A stretch of DNA of 64,000 nt from Chryseobacterium mulctrae (lineage in GTDB: Bacteria; Bacteroidota; Bacteroidia; Flavobacteriales; Weeksellaceae), in the NCBI RefSeq assembly GCF_006175945.1, contig NZ_VAJL01000002.1:1-64000 (forward strand), written 5' to 3'. The notes under the pieces were generated by a model. The model had not been told where the DNA came from and ran no database searches. It saw only the letters and a program-made list of their open reading frames with translations. This document shows, piece after piece, positions 26,893-37,039 of this stretch (positions within the stretch are counted from its first letter, which is position 1; each line of letters begins with the position of its first letter). Position numbers and translations under genes: made by a program.

Positions 26893-29476
26893 TAAAACAT
26901 TTACAATTGAAGACTTCTGGCAAATCAAAGGCTTCACTCCTAATGCTAGTCAGCGCAAAGCAATTTTACATACAGAAGGTCCACTTTTTTTAACTGCTGG
27001 TCCTGGTTCAGGAAAAACCCGGGTTCTTTTATGGCGAACTCTAAACCTAATTGTTTTTGAAAATGTTAAACCGGAGGATATTTTCTTGTCTACATTCACC
27101 GAAAAGGCTTCTTTGCAACTTCGTGACGGTCTGCGCACATTACTTGGTATTGTCACCAACTGCACTGGTAAACCGTATGATATTTCAAAAATGTCTATTG
27201 GTACTGTTCATTCCATATGTCAAAATCTAATAACGGACCGTCGTTTTTCAGATGGGGCTGCTCGGAAAAACGCACCTATATTACTTGATTCGCTCTCCCA
27301 ATATTTCAAGATTTATAACAAACGCTTTTGGCAAAATTTATTACTAGCAGGTGGTTTCTCAGATGAAGAAGAAGCCAACATCATACTTACTGGGTATCTT
27401 AATGGGGACGAAAGAAATAATCGCCATATTGCTTGCCTTGCTGTTATTGGCTTGTTCAACAGATTTTCAGAAGAAAATTTGGATCCAGATAATGTAGCCA
27501 CTGATAATGAAATTCTTTCTGCATTACTCCAGATGTATAAATTCTATAAGAATTCCTTACAAATAAACACATTTACCAAGCAGGTAGATTTTTCTTTACT
27601 TCAGCAGGAAGCTTTTCAAGCAATTGAAAATTTCCAAGATTCTGGCCAAGTTTTCAAGCATATCATTATTGACGAGTATCAAGATACCAACGCCATTCAG
27701 GAAAAACTGTATTTTGCTTTATCCGCTGGAAATAAAAATATTTGTGTTGTAGGTGATGATGATCAAGCTCTATATCGTTTTCGCGGCGCCACAGTAGAAA
27801 ACCTTGTGGAATTTGAAAGTAGGTGTAGCAAATCTTTAGGGATCAGGCCTACTCGTATCGATTTGGATATTAATTACCGCTCCCGCAAAAAAATAGTTGA
27901 CCTTTATAAACATTTTATAGTTCAGTCTGATTGGGAAAACCCGCTTTCTAAAGGAACCTTTTTCAGAGTTCATAACAAAGAAATCAAAGCGCACAGCGTA
28001 GACGTAGCACCTTCTGTTGTTTGTTCAAATCACGATAGGACAATCAATGTTTATGAAGAAATTGCAAATTTTGTGCTTCAGTTAAAACAAGCTGGCAAAA
28101 TTCAAGATTACAATCAATGTGCATTTTTGTTCCCATACTTAAAGGGTAGCAGTCGTGTTGATGGTTTTCAGCAGGCATTTGATAATCTCGGCATACCAGT
28201 ATATGCACCTCGCGCAAATCCTTTCATTATGGTTGAAGAGGCAAGAGCATTTTTTGGTTTAATGATGAAGATTTTTGGTCGTCATCATTTTGGTCGGGAA
28301 GTTTTTGGTGATCAGAAAAGATTTCGTGATTGGATGATTGGCTGTCTTGCTTTTGCGGACGATATTATAAAAGAGGACGTTTCGCTGAAAGAATTTATTC
28401 AGGACAAGAAAATGGAGAAAGATGCAGCCTTGTCCGATTATCGTATATTAATTTCTCTAGTTTCTAAAAAGAAGTGGGATACTAATCAGCCTTTTACTTT
28501 ATCAATGATGAAAGACTTTGCCGAAGTCCCTCGTCTCTCCGAAAAAGCCCGTAAAAACCTGACAAATTCATATTTCAAAAAAATTATTGAATCAAAAGAA
28601 AAAGAAGGTACTCCTTATTCAATAAATTACATCATCAACAGAACAACCTCATTAGACTGGACTGTTCTTGACTTATTTTATCAGCTCAATGGCTTCAGAT
28701 ACTTCCGCGAGATGTATCTTCTGGCTGAAGATGGTACAGACGAAGGCCCTATTTGTAATCTTGGCCTTTTAAGCCAATACCTATCCCGTTTTATGGATGA
28801 ATATGGCACACTCATAACAGCTTCATTTCTAAGTGATGACAAGTTCGTTCGTGTATTCTTCGCCTCCTATATTTACGCTTTGTTCCGTCTTGGAGAGACG
28901 GAATATGAAGATAGCGAAGACCCTTTTCCAAAAGGTCGTATTCCATTTTTAACAATCCACCAATCAAAAGGGCTTGAATTTCCTGTTGTTGTCATGGGAG
29001 CAGTTTTCAAAAGAGAATCCGGTCCGGATAAAAAAGAAATTATTATCAGGGAACTTCTCAAAAAAGAAGGCGAACCTTTGGATAAGATTTCCCATTACGA
29101 TAATATGCGTATGTTTTATGTTGCCTTGTCGCGGGCTCAAAATCTTTTGGTCCTGCCTCGCTATACACATAATTCGAATGCAACTCCAATTTTTAAAGAT
29201 ATTTTCGCAAAATACCCTTTGGAATTGATTTCAGATTTTAATATTGATACAGTTCCTGTGGCGGATGTAAAAGACGAAGATTTGGGTAAGAGTTATTCTT
29301 ATACTTCTGATTACTTGCTTTACAATAAATGCCCTCGCAATTATATGATTTTCAAAAAATATGGCTTCGTCCCTTCACGCTCACAAACGATGTTCTTCGG
29401 TTCCTTGGTACACCAGACAATAGAAGATCTGCACCATTTACTTATTAACGAAAGAAATAAAGTCTCAGCTGTATGA
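26885..29476 (+). CDS. UvrD/AddA-like helicase carrying the start of a RecB-type nuclease domain
   Basis: 863 residues. SF1A motifs: TAGPGSGKTRV near residue 40, IIDEYQDTNA near 262, GDDDQALYRFRGA near 290, NYRSRKKI near 331, TIHQSKGLEFPVVV near 690, FYVALSRAQNLL near 743. The last 60 residues (SYTSDYLLYNKCPRNYMIF, FGSLVHQTIEDLH) are the typical beginning of a PD-(D/E)XK RecB-type nuclease domain, whose catalytic part lies in the next gene across an ATGA overlap. Together they resemble a one-piece helicase-nuclease of about 1140 residues. Confidence 0.88.
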   Translation: MINKTFTIEDFWQIKGFTPNASQRKAILHTEGPLFLTAGPGSGKTRVLLWRTLNLIVFENVKPEDIFLSTFTEKASLQLRDGLRTLLGIVTNCTGKPYDISKMSIGTVHSICQNLITDRRFSDGAARKNAPILLDSLSQYFKIYNKRFWQNLLLAGGFSDEEEANIILTGYLNGDERNNRHIACLAVIGLFNRFSEENLDPDNVATDNEILSALLQMYKFYKNSLQINTFTKQVDFSLLQQEAFQAIENFQDSGQVFKHIIIDEYQDTNAIQEKLYFALSAGNKNICVVGDDDQALYRFRGATVENLVEFESRCSKSLGIRPTRIDLDINYRSRKKIVDLYKHFIVQSDWENPLSKGTFFRVHNKEIKAHSVDVAPSVVCSNHDRTINVYEEIANFVLQLKQAGKIQDYNQCAFLFPYLKGSSRVDGFQQAFDNLGIPVYAPRANPFIMVEEARAFFGLMMKIFGRHHFGREVFGDQKRFRDWMIGCLAFADDIIKEDVSLKEFIQDKKMEKDAALSDYRILISLVSKKKWDTNQPFTLSMMKDFAEVPRLSEKARKNLTNSYFKKIIESKEKEGTPYSINYIINRTTSLDWTVLDLFYQLNGFRYFREMYLLAEDGTDEGPICNLGLLSQYLSRFMDEYGTLITASFLSDDKFVRVFFASYIYALFRLGETEYEDSEDPFPKGRIPFLTIHQSKGLEFPVVVMGAVFKRESGPDKKEIIIRELLKKEGEPLDKISHYDNMRMFYVALSRAQNLLVLPRYTHNSNATPIFKDIFAKYPLELISDFNIDTVPVADVKDEDLGKSYSYTSDYLLYNKCPRNYMIFKKYGFVPSRSQTMFFGSLVHQTIEDLHHLLINERNKVSAV

Positions 29477-30303
29477 CAGATCTAGAAATTGAAGAAAAAC
29501 TCAAAGAGATTTTCGAACAAAATTATGAGTTATTGAAACTGGAAGGCGGTCACGCTCTCACCGAGGCCACAAAAAATGATGCTTTTCAGCAGATCTTATA
29601 TTATTACCGTAAGCTTAGTGATGTAGCAAAAAAAGTCACAGATACTGAAGTTAAATTAACTTTGCCTGATCAAAAAACCCCAGAAGGTCGTAGTTTTACG
29701 ATTGAAGGTATAGTTGATATAGTCAGAGAAGATGATGAAGTCTGGATGTATGATATTAAAACACACGATCCACTCTATGTTCGTTCCAATTTAGATTTTT
29801 ACCAAAAGCAATTAAATGTTTATTCCTACATTTGGGAAAACCTTCGGGGCAATAAGTTGGATCATACTGCTGTCATAAGCACAGTTCTGCCTGATGGGCT
29901 GAAAAACTCAATCGTCGAAGGAAATGTTTCAAGAGCAGAAAAAGAATTTGCAGACTGGCAGCCAATTATAGAAATCCCTTTTAAAGAGGAAAATGTTCAA
30001 TCCACAATTGCGGATTTTGCAGATACGGTGGATAATATAGAAAAGCATTGCTTTACTCCTCCGCCCGTTGAAATACTTAATAGTTTAATTGAAGGTACAA
30101 GGTCTAAGTTCGCAACTAGAATTTGCAGAAACTGCGATGCGCGTTTTTCTTGTTCATCATTTAGGGAATATGCTACCTCCATTCAGAAGGGCACTAATAT
30201 GAACTTCAAAAAATATTATGAAGATTACGGCAGCGATGTGGAGAAAGAAGAATTTATCAATGCATCTTTAATTTCAGAAAGGTCTAATGATATCCAATTA
30301 TAA
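29473..30303 (+). CDS. RecB/Cas4-like PD-(D/E)XK nuclease, second half of split enzyme
   Basis: 276 residues. The catalytic pattern is GIVDIV (Asp) followed by MYDIKTHDP (Asp-x-Lys), then FYQKQLNVYSYI, the conserved Q-x3-Y motif of RecB nucleases. A probable [4Fe-4S] set is HC near residue 195 followed by CRNCDARFSC near 217-226, as in AddB/Cas4. The N-terminus (LEIEEKLKEIFEQNYELLKLEGG) continues a region usually found inside larger helicase-nucleases. It starts at an ATGA overlap with the helicase and is followed 29 nt later by the methyltransferase. Confidence 0.82.
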   Translation: MTDLEIEEKLKEIFEQNYELLKLEGGHALTEATKNDAFQQILYYYRKLSDVAKKVTDTEVKLTLPDQKTPEGRSFTIEGIVDIVREDDEVWMYDIKTHDPLYVRSNLDFYQKQLNVYSYIWENLRGNKLDHTAVISTVLPDGLKNSIVEGNVSRAEKEFADWQPIIEIPFKEENVQSTIADFADTVDNIEKHCFTPPPVEILNSLIEGTRSKFATRICRNCDARFSCSSFREYATSIQKGTNMNFKKYYEDYGSDVEKEEFINASLISERSNDIQL

Positions 30304-30332
30304 CTTATACTTAAAGTAACACTACTACAAAT

Positions 30333-32030
30333 ATGGCAATCGAAAAACTTAAACCAGATTTTCAATTCGACGAAGAAAGAATTAAAAAACTATACGAAAT
30401 AGTGCCCGAAGCATTTGCAGATGGTAAAATAAACTGGCATTCCCTTCAGGAAGCATTAGGACATTACAAAGAGGATGATGATGTTGATTCAGAACATTAT
30501 GGTCTTTTTTGGCCAGGAAAGAGAGAAGCTAGACGTAAATCTGCAAGTCCAAGTACAGGAACACTCATTCCGGCCAATGATTTTTCATCAAAAGCAATTC
30601 ATTCTGATAACTTATTTATTGAAGGTGAAAATCTTGAAGTATTGAAATTATTGCAGAAGGCTTATGCAGATAAGATTAAGATGATATATATTGATCCACC
30701 TTACAATACTGGTAACGATTTTATTTATGATGACAACTTTTCAGAAACTGTTGAAGATTATATGAGAAGAACCGGTCAATTAGATGAAGATTCAAAACCA
30801 TTAGCCACAAATTCAAGAGTTGATGGTCGTTTTCATAGTAAATGGCTTTCAATGATGTATCCCAGATTACGGCTGGCAAGAAACTTACTTAAGGAAGACG
30901 GTGTTATTTTCGTAAGTATTGATGATAATGAGGTAGCAAACTTAAAGTTATTGATGAATGAAATTTTTGGCGAAGAAAATTTTTTAGGTCAATTTGTTAT
31001 TAATTCTACACCAAATGCTAGGGATTACGGACATATTGGAAAAATGCACGAATACTGTTTATTTTATGGCAAAAATTCTACATTAACTGAAACATATCAT
31101 TTGGAAGATAAGGATAAAAAGTTCAAGTATTCTGATGATATCGGGGATTATAATATACACCCATTGTACAATAGTAATGTTGCTTTTACAAACATAAATC
31201 GACCTAACCTTTATTATCCTTTTTACCTCAATCTTGATAATAATATTGAAGAAGATTTCTATGAGATTTCATTAAAACCTTTTAAGAATTCAGTTGAAAT
31301 ATTTCCACCTAAATCGGTTAAAGATAATATTCAATTTGTCTGGCGATGGGGAAAGGATAAGTCTGCATCGGAAATGAATGTAAATATCATAGGGTATAAA
31401 ATTTCAGATGATGAGTATAGGATAGTGCAGAAAATGAGAACGACAGAGAAAGTTGTTAGATCATTGCTATTAGAAAAAGAATTTAGCAGTAGAAGAGGTA
31501 CTTCGGATTTGGAAAAATTATTTGGAAAAAAAACTTTCAGTTTTCCAAAACCTCTTGAACTTATTAAAACTTTTATAAAAGTTGGTTCGACAGATGGCGA
31601 CACAATACTTGATTTTTTCTCGGGTTCTGGCACATTAGCACAGGCGGTTTTAGAGTTAAATGCAGAAAGTGCTGAAACAAGAAATTTTATTACTGTTCAA
31701 CTGCCTGTTAAAACGAAATTTGAAATTAACACCGAAATTAAAGATCTTGAGAATATTTCTGATATTACGGAAGCGAGAATTGAAAAATCAATAATTCAAT
31801 GCCGAAAAATAAATAGTGAAAAAGACTTTTCTTATAAGAAATTTAGATTAAGTACTTCATCATTCAAAATTTGGCAAGATTACTTAGGTTCGGATATTAC
31901 AGCCTTAGAAAAATTACTTTCAGAAAATTCTAATCCATTGATTTCCGACTGGGAAATAGATAATTTGTTATCAGAAAGGGGTCGGTCGACGAAAAGTAAA
32001 AAAAACAGGGTTAAGGATAAAATCTATTAA
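30333..32030 (+). pseudogene. Type III-like adenine DNA methyltransferase, cut by TnA
   Basis: About 549 native residues followed by 16 residues read through the TnA inverted repeat (ending KSKKNRVKDKIY). Motif IV YIDPPYNTGND near residue 119 precedes the AdoMet motif DFFSGSGTLAQAV near 425, the beta-class order of type III Mod enzymes. The target-recognition region lies between. Full Mod proteins are usually somewhat longer and followed by a Res helicase gene. Both the end of this gene and any following gene are missing, removed at the transposon boundary at 31978. The catalytic core is complete, so activity may persist. Confidence 0.85.
31978..32015 (+). repeat. TnA left inverted repeat
   Basis: 38 bp. 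Outer part GGGGTCGGTCGACGAAAAGT (one base different from the other ends), inner part A-rich then CAGGGTTAAG. It interrupts the methyltransferase gene. Confidence 0.92.
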
Positions 32031-32061
32031 AATTTAATTTTTAATAGATAAATTTATAAAA

Positions 32062-32673
32062 CTAATTTGGGGAATCCTGTATTTTATTTTTTTTTATCCA
32101 GTTATGGAGGTTCGCCGGAGTCGAATTATAGCGTTTTGCTATAAATTTTTTGGTAGAACCATTTTTAAGTAAAGCTTGTATTTCCAATTTGTGAGTATCA
32201 AGTTTACTTTTTCCTGGTCCTTTTGGTCTACCTAATTTAATTCCGTTTGCTTTTTTTGTCTGCAGCGCTTCTTTTGTTCTTTTGGAAATCAAGTCCCGTT
32301 CAATCTCTGATACCATAGAAAATACCATTGCCATCACTTTACTTTGTATGGTATCGTCAAGTTGCCAGTTTCCTTTGACAGTATAAATATTAATGCCTTT
32401 CTCTGTCGCAATAGAAATAATTTCCATGCATTCAAGCATACTTCGTCCCAATCTGGAAAATTCATTTAAAAGGATAGTATCTCCTTTTTGTAAATCCTCT
32501 ATGATCTCACCAATTTTACGTTTTCTCCAGTGAATCTTTCCGGAGATTTTTTCTTCTACAAAATCTACTTTACCTAAAGATTTGTCATTCGCTAAAAATA
32601 AAATTTCTGCTTTATTTTTTTCAAGATCCTGGTCAGCTGTTGATACCCTTAGATAAGCTACATTCTTTGACAT
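32062..32673 (-). CDS. tnpR: TnA resolvase (serine recombinase)
   Basis: 203 residues. Catalytic start VAYLRVSTADQDLEKN with nucleophile Ser near 9, NEFSRLGRSMLECM, and E-helix SEIERDLISKRTKEAL. The C-terminal DNA-binding part includes IKLGRPKGPGKSK and a helix-turn-helix. It resolves Tn3 cointegrates at a res site, probably in the 124-bp gap to the divergent tnpA. It differs clearly from the TnB resolvase, so the two transposons have exchanged parts. Confidence 0.92.
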   Translation of the reverse strand: MSKNVAYLRVSTADQDLEKNKAEILFLANDKSLGKVDFVEEKISGKIHWRKRKIGEIIEDLQKGDTILLNEFSRLGRSMLECMEIISIATEKGINIYTVKGNWQLDDTIQSKVMAMVFSMVSEIERDLISKRTKEALQTKKANGIKLGRPKGPGKSKLDTHKLEIQALLKNGSTKKFIAKRYNSTPANLHNWIKKNKIQDSPN

Positions 32674-32797
32674 AAAAGCTATTTTAAAATTAAAGGTATA
32701 AATATTAAATTATTCTATATAAAAAAGTAAAATATAAATATGTATTTTTATTTAATTATAACTTTATTGAAAACGGTCATTTTTACAATGTTATTTT
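32674..32797. promoter_or_regulatory. Intergenic res/promoter region of TnA
   Basis: 124 nt, very AT-rich, between divergent tnpR and tnpA. In Tn3-family elements this position usually holds the res site and both promoters. I cannot pick out subsites with confidence. Confidence 0.5.
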
Positions 32798-35758
32798 ATG
32801 GCTTTAAGAAAATCTATAACAGAACAAGAATTTACTTCATTAATAAATATTCCTCAGTCTGGAGAAGAACTTATAAGGATCTATTCTCTTTCAGATGACG
32901 ATATAATTTTCATTAAGGCATCATGCAGAGGAAAAACCAATCATATTAGAGTATCAGTTTTACTTAGCTACATGAAATTTCCCGGAATTATTATTCCTAC
33001 TGTATTTATTCCAGATGAAAGAATATTGGATCTATTATGTAATCAGCTAGAAATAGATAAAAGCCACTGGAAGGATTATGATAATTTGGCTGAAACTCGC
33101 CAGGATCATATAAATATTTTGAGAAAAAACTATGGATATGAAAATTTCTCTTCAACTTACTATACTGATTCTCTATTCAATTTAACAAAATTTACTTTAC
33201 AAACAGATAAAGGAATATTAATTGCGCAGCAGTTAGTAAAATTTTTGAGAGATGCTAAAATATTGATACCTAGAATATCTGTTGTACAGAAAATATGCTC
33301 AGAAGCCTTAATTAATGCAGAAAAGCAAATTCATGATACCCTGAGTTCTGTATTGTCCAATCATCAAAAACAGTTATTAGATACTCTTCTCAACTTACAG
33401 GAAAAAAGCAGCATCAGTCAACTAAATTGGCTGAAGCAATCCCCACAGGCGGTCAATTCAAAATTTTTATTGATGCACATAAAGAGGTTGAAAACTATTA
33501 AAGACATTGATCTTCCAAAAGATATTGGTAAGGATATTCATCAAACACGGTTGTTGAAAATAGCCAGAGAAGGCAGGCAGATGACACCACAACATCTAAG
33601 GGATTTCGAAGAATCCCGGAGATACGCAACTTTAGTCGCAATACTTCTGGAAACCAAAGCTTCTATTATCGATGAAATTATAGAAATGAATGATAAAATC
33701 ATCGGTTCTTTGTTCAGATATGCCAAGAATACACAAGCTCAAAAAATGCAGGAATCCGGAAAATCCATGGGAGAACAGCTCGGTGTATTTTTTAAAATTG
33801 GAAATGCACTTCTTGATGCCAGAGAAACTGGAGAAGATCCTTTCGATGCTGTTGAATCGGTTATTTCATGGGAAGCTCTGGCTCAAAGTATTTTGGAAGC
33901 CAAGAACTTAACCGCTAAACAAAATTTTGATTCACTTTATTTTATATCCGATAAATATTTCACGATCAAAAAATATGGTGGAGAATTTTTGAAAGAATTG
34001 GAACTCCGTTCAGCTCCTGTGGCAGAAGATATTCTAAAGGCAATAAATATTCTGATAGATTTATATGAAGGAAAAATAAAAAGACTGCCGGAAAAGCTAC
34101 CCTCAAGTTTTATAAGAAAAAGATGGGAAGAACTTGTATTTACGGAGAACGGTATTGATCGAAAGTTTTATGAACTGTGTATATTTTCTGAACTCAAGAA
34201 CCATCTGCGTTCCGGAGATCTTTGGGTACAGGGTTCAAGACAGTACAAAGATTTTGAAGATTATCTTATTCCTTCAGACAGATTTACTGAAATGAGAGAT
34301 CAGAATGGGGTTCCTCTGGACGTAGCGTTGAATGTAGAAGAGTTTCTTTCGGAACGGATGGAACTTCTTTCCAATAAAATACAAATCGTTTGTAAACTTA
34401 TCGAAAGCAATGAACTTCCGGACTCTTCTATTATTAATGACAGGATAAAGATTAAACCTCTTGAAAACACAGTTCCTGAAGAAGCTGAAGTTTTAGGAAA
34501 AAAAATATACAGTTTGCTTCCTCTCATTAAAATCACAGATCTTTTGAAAGAAGTCGATCAGTGGATGGGCTTCACAGATCAATTCACCCATTTGAAATCA
34601 GGAAATAAAAGTAATGATAAAAACTTTTTACTCACTGTAATACTGTCAGATGCCATCAATTTAGGCTTAAGAAAAATGTCGGAAGCTTCTCCGGGAACTT
34701 CCTACGCAAAACTTTCCTGGCTTCAGGCGTGGCACATCCGCGATGAAACGTATTCTTCAGCTTTAGCGGAAATTATAAATGTTCAATCCGCGCATCCATT
34801 TTCTTCTTACTGGGGAGAAGGAAAAACATCTTCTTCGGACGGTCAGCGTTTTGCCACCGGAAGCTATGCACAAAGAACCGGAAATATTAATCCTAAATAT
34901 GGAAGCGGTCCCGGAGTTCAGTTTTACACTCATGTCTCCGACCAATACGCACCTTTTCATACCAAGGTTATTAATGTGGGAGTAAGGGATGCAACCTATG
35001 TTTTGGACGGGCTTCTCTATCATGAATCTGATGTACAGATAGAAGAACATTATACAGATACTTCGGGGTTTACCGATCATGTGTTTGCTTTGATGCAGTT
35101 ATTGGGATTTAAATTTGCCCCAAGAATCAGAGATTTGAATGATAAGAAGCTTTTTATTCCTGAAGCATCTACCGGTTATTCTGCGTTATCAGAACATATA
35201 GGAGGTAAAATTAACAGTAAAAAAATTATTCAAAACTGGGATGAGATCCTAAGATTGGCTGCTTCCATAAAAAATGGAACTGTTACGGCTTCACTGATTG
35301 TAAAGAAGATTGGAAGCTATCCAAGGCAAAACGGACTTGCAGTAGCATTGCGGGAATTGGGTAAAATTGAAAGAACCTTATTTATGCTCGACTGGTACAT
35401 GAGTCCGGAACTTAGGCGGAGAGTTACTGCGGGACTTAATAAAGGGGAAGCCAGAAATGCTTTGGCAAGAGCCGTATATTTTAACAGGTTTGGAGAAGTC
35501 AGAGAACGGAGCTTTGAAAATCAACGGTATAAGGCAAGCGGTCTTAATTTGGTAACTGCTGCTATTGTTCTATGGAATACTGTTTATATTGAAAAAGCAG
35601 TGCAGCACCTGAAAGAACAGGGCGAAGAAATTAATGAAGAGTTACTTCAATATCTTTCTCCTTTAGGATGGGAACATATTCACCTTACCGGAGATTATGT
35701 TTGGGAAGAACGTATCAAACTTAAAAAAGGAGAGTTTAGATCGCTAAGAAAAGTATAA
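32798..35758 (+). CDS. tnpA: TnA Tn3-family transposase
   Basis: 986 residues, normal length for Tn3 TnpA. DDE core: LDGLLYHESD near 745, HYTDTSGFTDHVFAL near 760, and the final Glu in NKGEARNALARAVYFNRFG near 890. Residues from about 185 onward are almost identical to the TnB transposase, whereas the first about 180 residues differ extensively. It catalyses replicative transposition through cointegrates. Confidence 0.95.
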   Translation: MALRKSITEQEFTSLINIPQSGEELIRIYSLSDDDIIFIKASCRGKTNHIRVSVLLSYMKFPGIIIPTVFIPDERILDLLCNQLEIDKSHWKDYDNLAETRQDHINILRKNYGYENFSSTYYTDSLFNLTKFTLQTDKGILIAQQLVKFLRDAKILIPRISVVQKICSEALINAEKQIHDTLSSVLSNHQKQLLDTLLNLQEKSSISQLNWLKQSPQAVNSKFLLMHIKRLKTIKDIDLPKDIGKDIHQTRLLKIAREGRQMTPQHLRDFEESRRYATLVAILLETKASIIDEIIEMNDKIIGSLFRYAKNTQAQKMQESGKSMGEQLGVFFKIGNALLDARETGEDPFDAVESVISWEALAQSILEAKNLTAKQNFDSLYFISDKYFTIKKYGGEFLKELELRSAPVAEDILKAINILIDLYEGKIKRLPEKLPSSFIRKRWEELVFTENGIDRKFYELCIFSELKNHLRSGDLWVQGSRQYKDFEDYLIPSDRFTEMRDQNGVPLDVALNVEEFLSERMELLSNKIQIVCKLIESNELPDSSIINDRIKIKPLENTVPEEAEVLGKKIYSLLPLIKITDLLKEVDQWMGFTDQFTHLKSGNKSNDKNFLLTVILSDAINLGLRKMSEASPGTSYAKLSWLQAWHIRDETYSSALAEIINVQSAHPFSSYWGEGKTSSSDGQRFATGSYAQRTGNINPKYGSGPGVQFYTHVSDQYAPFHTKVINVGVRDATYVLDGLLYHESDVQIEEHYTDTSGFTDHVFALMQLLGFKFAPRIRDLNDKKLFIPEASTGYSALSEHIGGKINSKKIIQNWDEILRLAASIKNGTVTASLIVKKIGSYPRQNGLAVALRELGKIERTLFMLDWYMSPELRRRVTAGLNKGEARNALARAVYFNRFGEVRERSFENQRYKASGLNLVTAAIVLWNTVYIEKAVQHLKEQGEEINEELLQYLSPLGWEHIHLTGDYVWEERIKLKKGEFRSLRKV

Positions 35759-35878
35759 TTATTACTTACCTTAAAATTAATATTATTGACAAATATAAAC
35801 TTTTAATATTATGTTAACTCCCTTTGTTGTAGAACATTAAAAAGTGAAAAAAAATCTTTTTCGCATGAATTATTTTTC

Positions 35879-35886
35879 TATATTTG
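35879..35886 (+). promoter_or_regulatory. -7 box of cargo operon
   Basis: TATATTTG, 25 nt before the ATG at 35912. It indicates that the cargo operon has its own promoter rather than depending on tnpA. Confidence 0.6.
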
Positions 35887-35911
35887 GATTCTAACATTAA
35901 ATATTAAATTT

Positions 35912-36263
35912 ATGAAAAAAAACTATTTTAGCGTTGTTTTTAACAGTTGGAATTTCAGGGATTGCTTTAGCGAATAATTCAGTACCTAATGTTTCTGAAC
36001 ATAAAATGGAAACAAAAGTTGTAACGAAGGAAAAAGGAGACAAAAAACAAGTTACAACCTACAACTATGTGAATGGAGTGTTATTTTCTTGTACAATTGC
36101 AACACATACAAGACAATACGATACTTGTGGAAATTACGTAGGTACAGTTAAAGAATCATACGAAGCTTATGGAAGTGGTTGTAGTGAAGCGGGTGAAGGA
36201 GGGTTACTAATTAAAGTAACAAGAATGATGACAGGATTTGGCGATTGCCCTGCAAATTATTAA
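35912..36263 (+). CDS. Small secreted four-Cys peptide, frameshifted start
   Basis: The frame readable without correction begins at TTG 35934. If the A8 run at 35915-35922 is read as A7, the ATG at 35912 gives a complete signal peptide (MKKTILALFLTVGISGIALA) and a mature protein of about 95 residues with four Cys (FSCTIA, YDTCGNY, GSGCSEA, GDCPANY). It is probably exported and disulfide-stabilised. The stop codon TAA overlaps the ATG of the GLPGLI gene (TAATG). Function unknown. A small secreted toxin or signalling peptide is possible, with the downstream receptor and GLPGLI protein as partners. Confidence 0.7.
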
Positions 36264-37039
36264 TGACAGCATATATTAAATTTATTATGATTTTGTTCTG
36301 TGTTTTTTTCAAAGCACAGAACAATTTTATTGTTTACAATAAAATCATAGATGATGCTGGTGGTAATGAAAAAATTTATGAAAAAAATATACTTGTTTTT
36401 CAAGATAAATGGTCTATTTTTTTTAGCTACAGAGGAAGTTTGGAAGAAGTGAATGATTTTTTGACTAATAGTGAAAAAATTAGGAGCAGCCAGATTATAA
36501 AAAATTCACTGGATGAGAAAAAATTTTATATAAAAGATAATTCTTTTACTAAGGAGATTCTTTTTACGTTAGACAACTATCAAAAAATTGATTGGAATAT
36601 TATTCAGAAAGATACGGAAATAATCTTAGGATATAAATGTCATAAAGCTTTAGGGAAATTTAGAGGAAGAGATTTTATTGCTTACTTTACAACCGATTTG
36701 CCAGTTGATTTAGGTCCTTTAAAGTTTAGAGGATTACCTGGTGTAATTTTAAAAGTTTCAGATAAAGATAACTTGTTTACCTATGAAGCTGCTAAGATTG
36801 TATTAAATTTTCCACAGAAAATTGACATTAATTCTAAACTTCTTTTCTCATTTCCTGAAGAAAAGTCTAAGTACATTGATTATAAAGAATATATAAATAT
36901 TGAAAATAACTACTTAAAAGATATTAAGTCAAAAGTTGAAGCAAATAGACCAGCTGGAACAATAGTAGTGAGTTCTTCCAAAGAAAGAGACTTTAAGATA
37001 GAAAAATCTTTCGAATGGGAAGAGTCTAAAAAGCCTTAA
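36263..37039 (+). CDS. GLPGLI-family exported protein
   Basis: 258 residues from the ATG at 36263. A hydrophobic signal segment ends VFFKAQ. The family-defining motif reads FRGLPGVIL near residue 152, preceded by LGYKCHKALGKFRGRDFIAYFT, the usual 'converted, translocated, processed' block of GLPGLI proteins. The family is restricted to Bacteroidota and its biochemical role is unknown. It is coupled by TAATG on both sides to the peptide and the receptor genes. A paralogue sits at 42937. Confidence 0.88.
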   Translation: MTAYIKFIMILFCVFFKAQNNFIVYNKIIDDAGGNEKIYEKNILVFQDKWSIFFSYRGSLEEVNDFLTNSEKIRSSQIIKNSLDEKKFYIKDNSFTKEILFTLDNYQKIDWNIIQKDTEIILGYKCHKALGKFRGRDFIAYFTTDLPVDLGPLKFRGLPGVILKVSDKDNLFTYEAAKIVLNFPQKIDINSKLLFSFPEEKSKYIDYKEYINIENNYLKDIKSKVEANRPAGTIVVSSSKERDFKIEKSFEWEESKKP

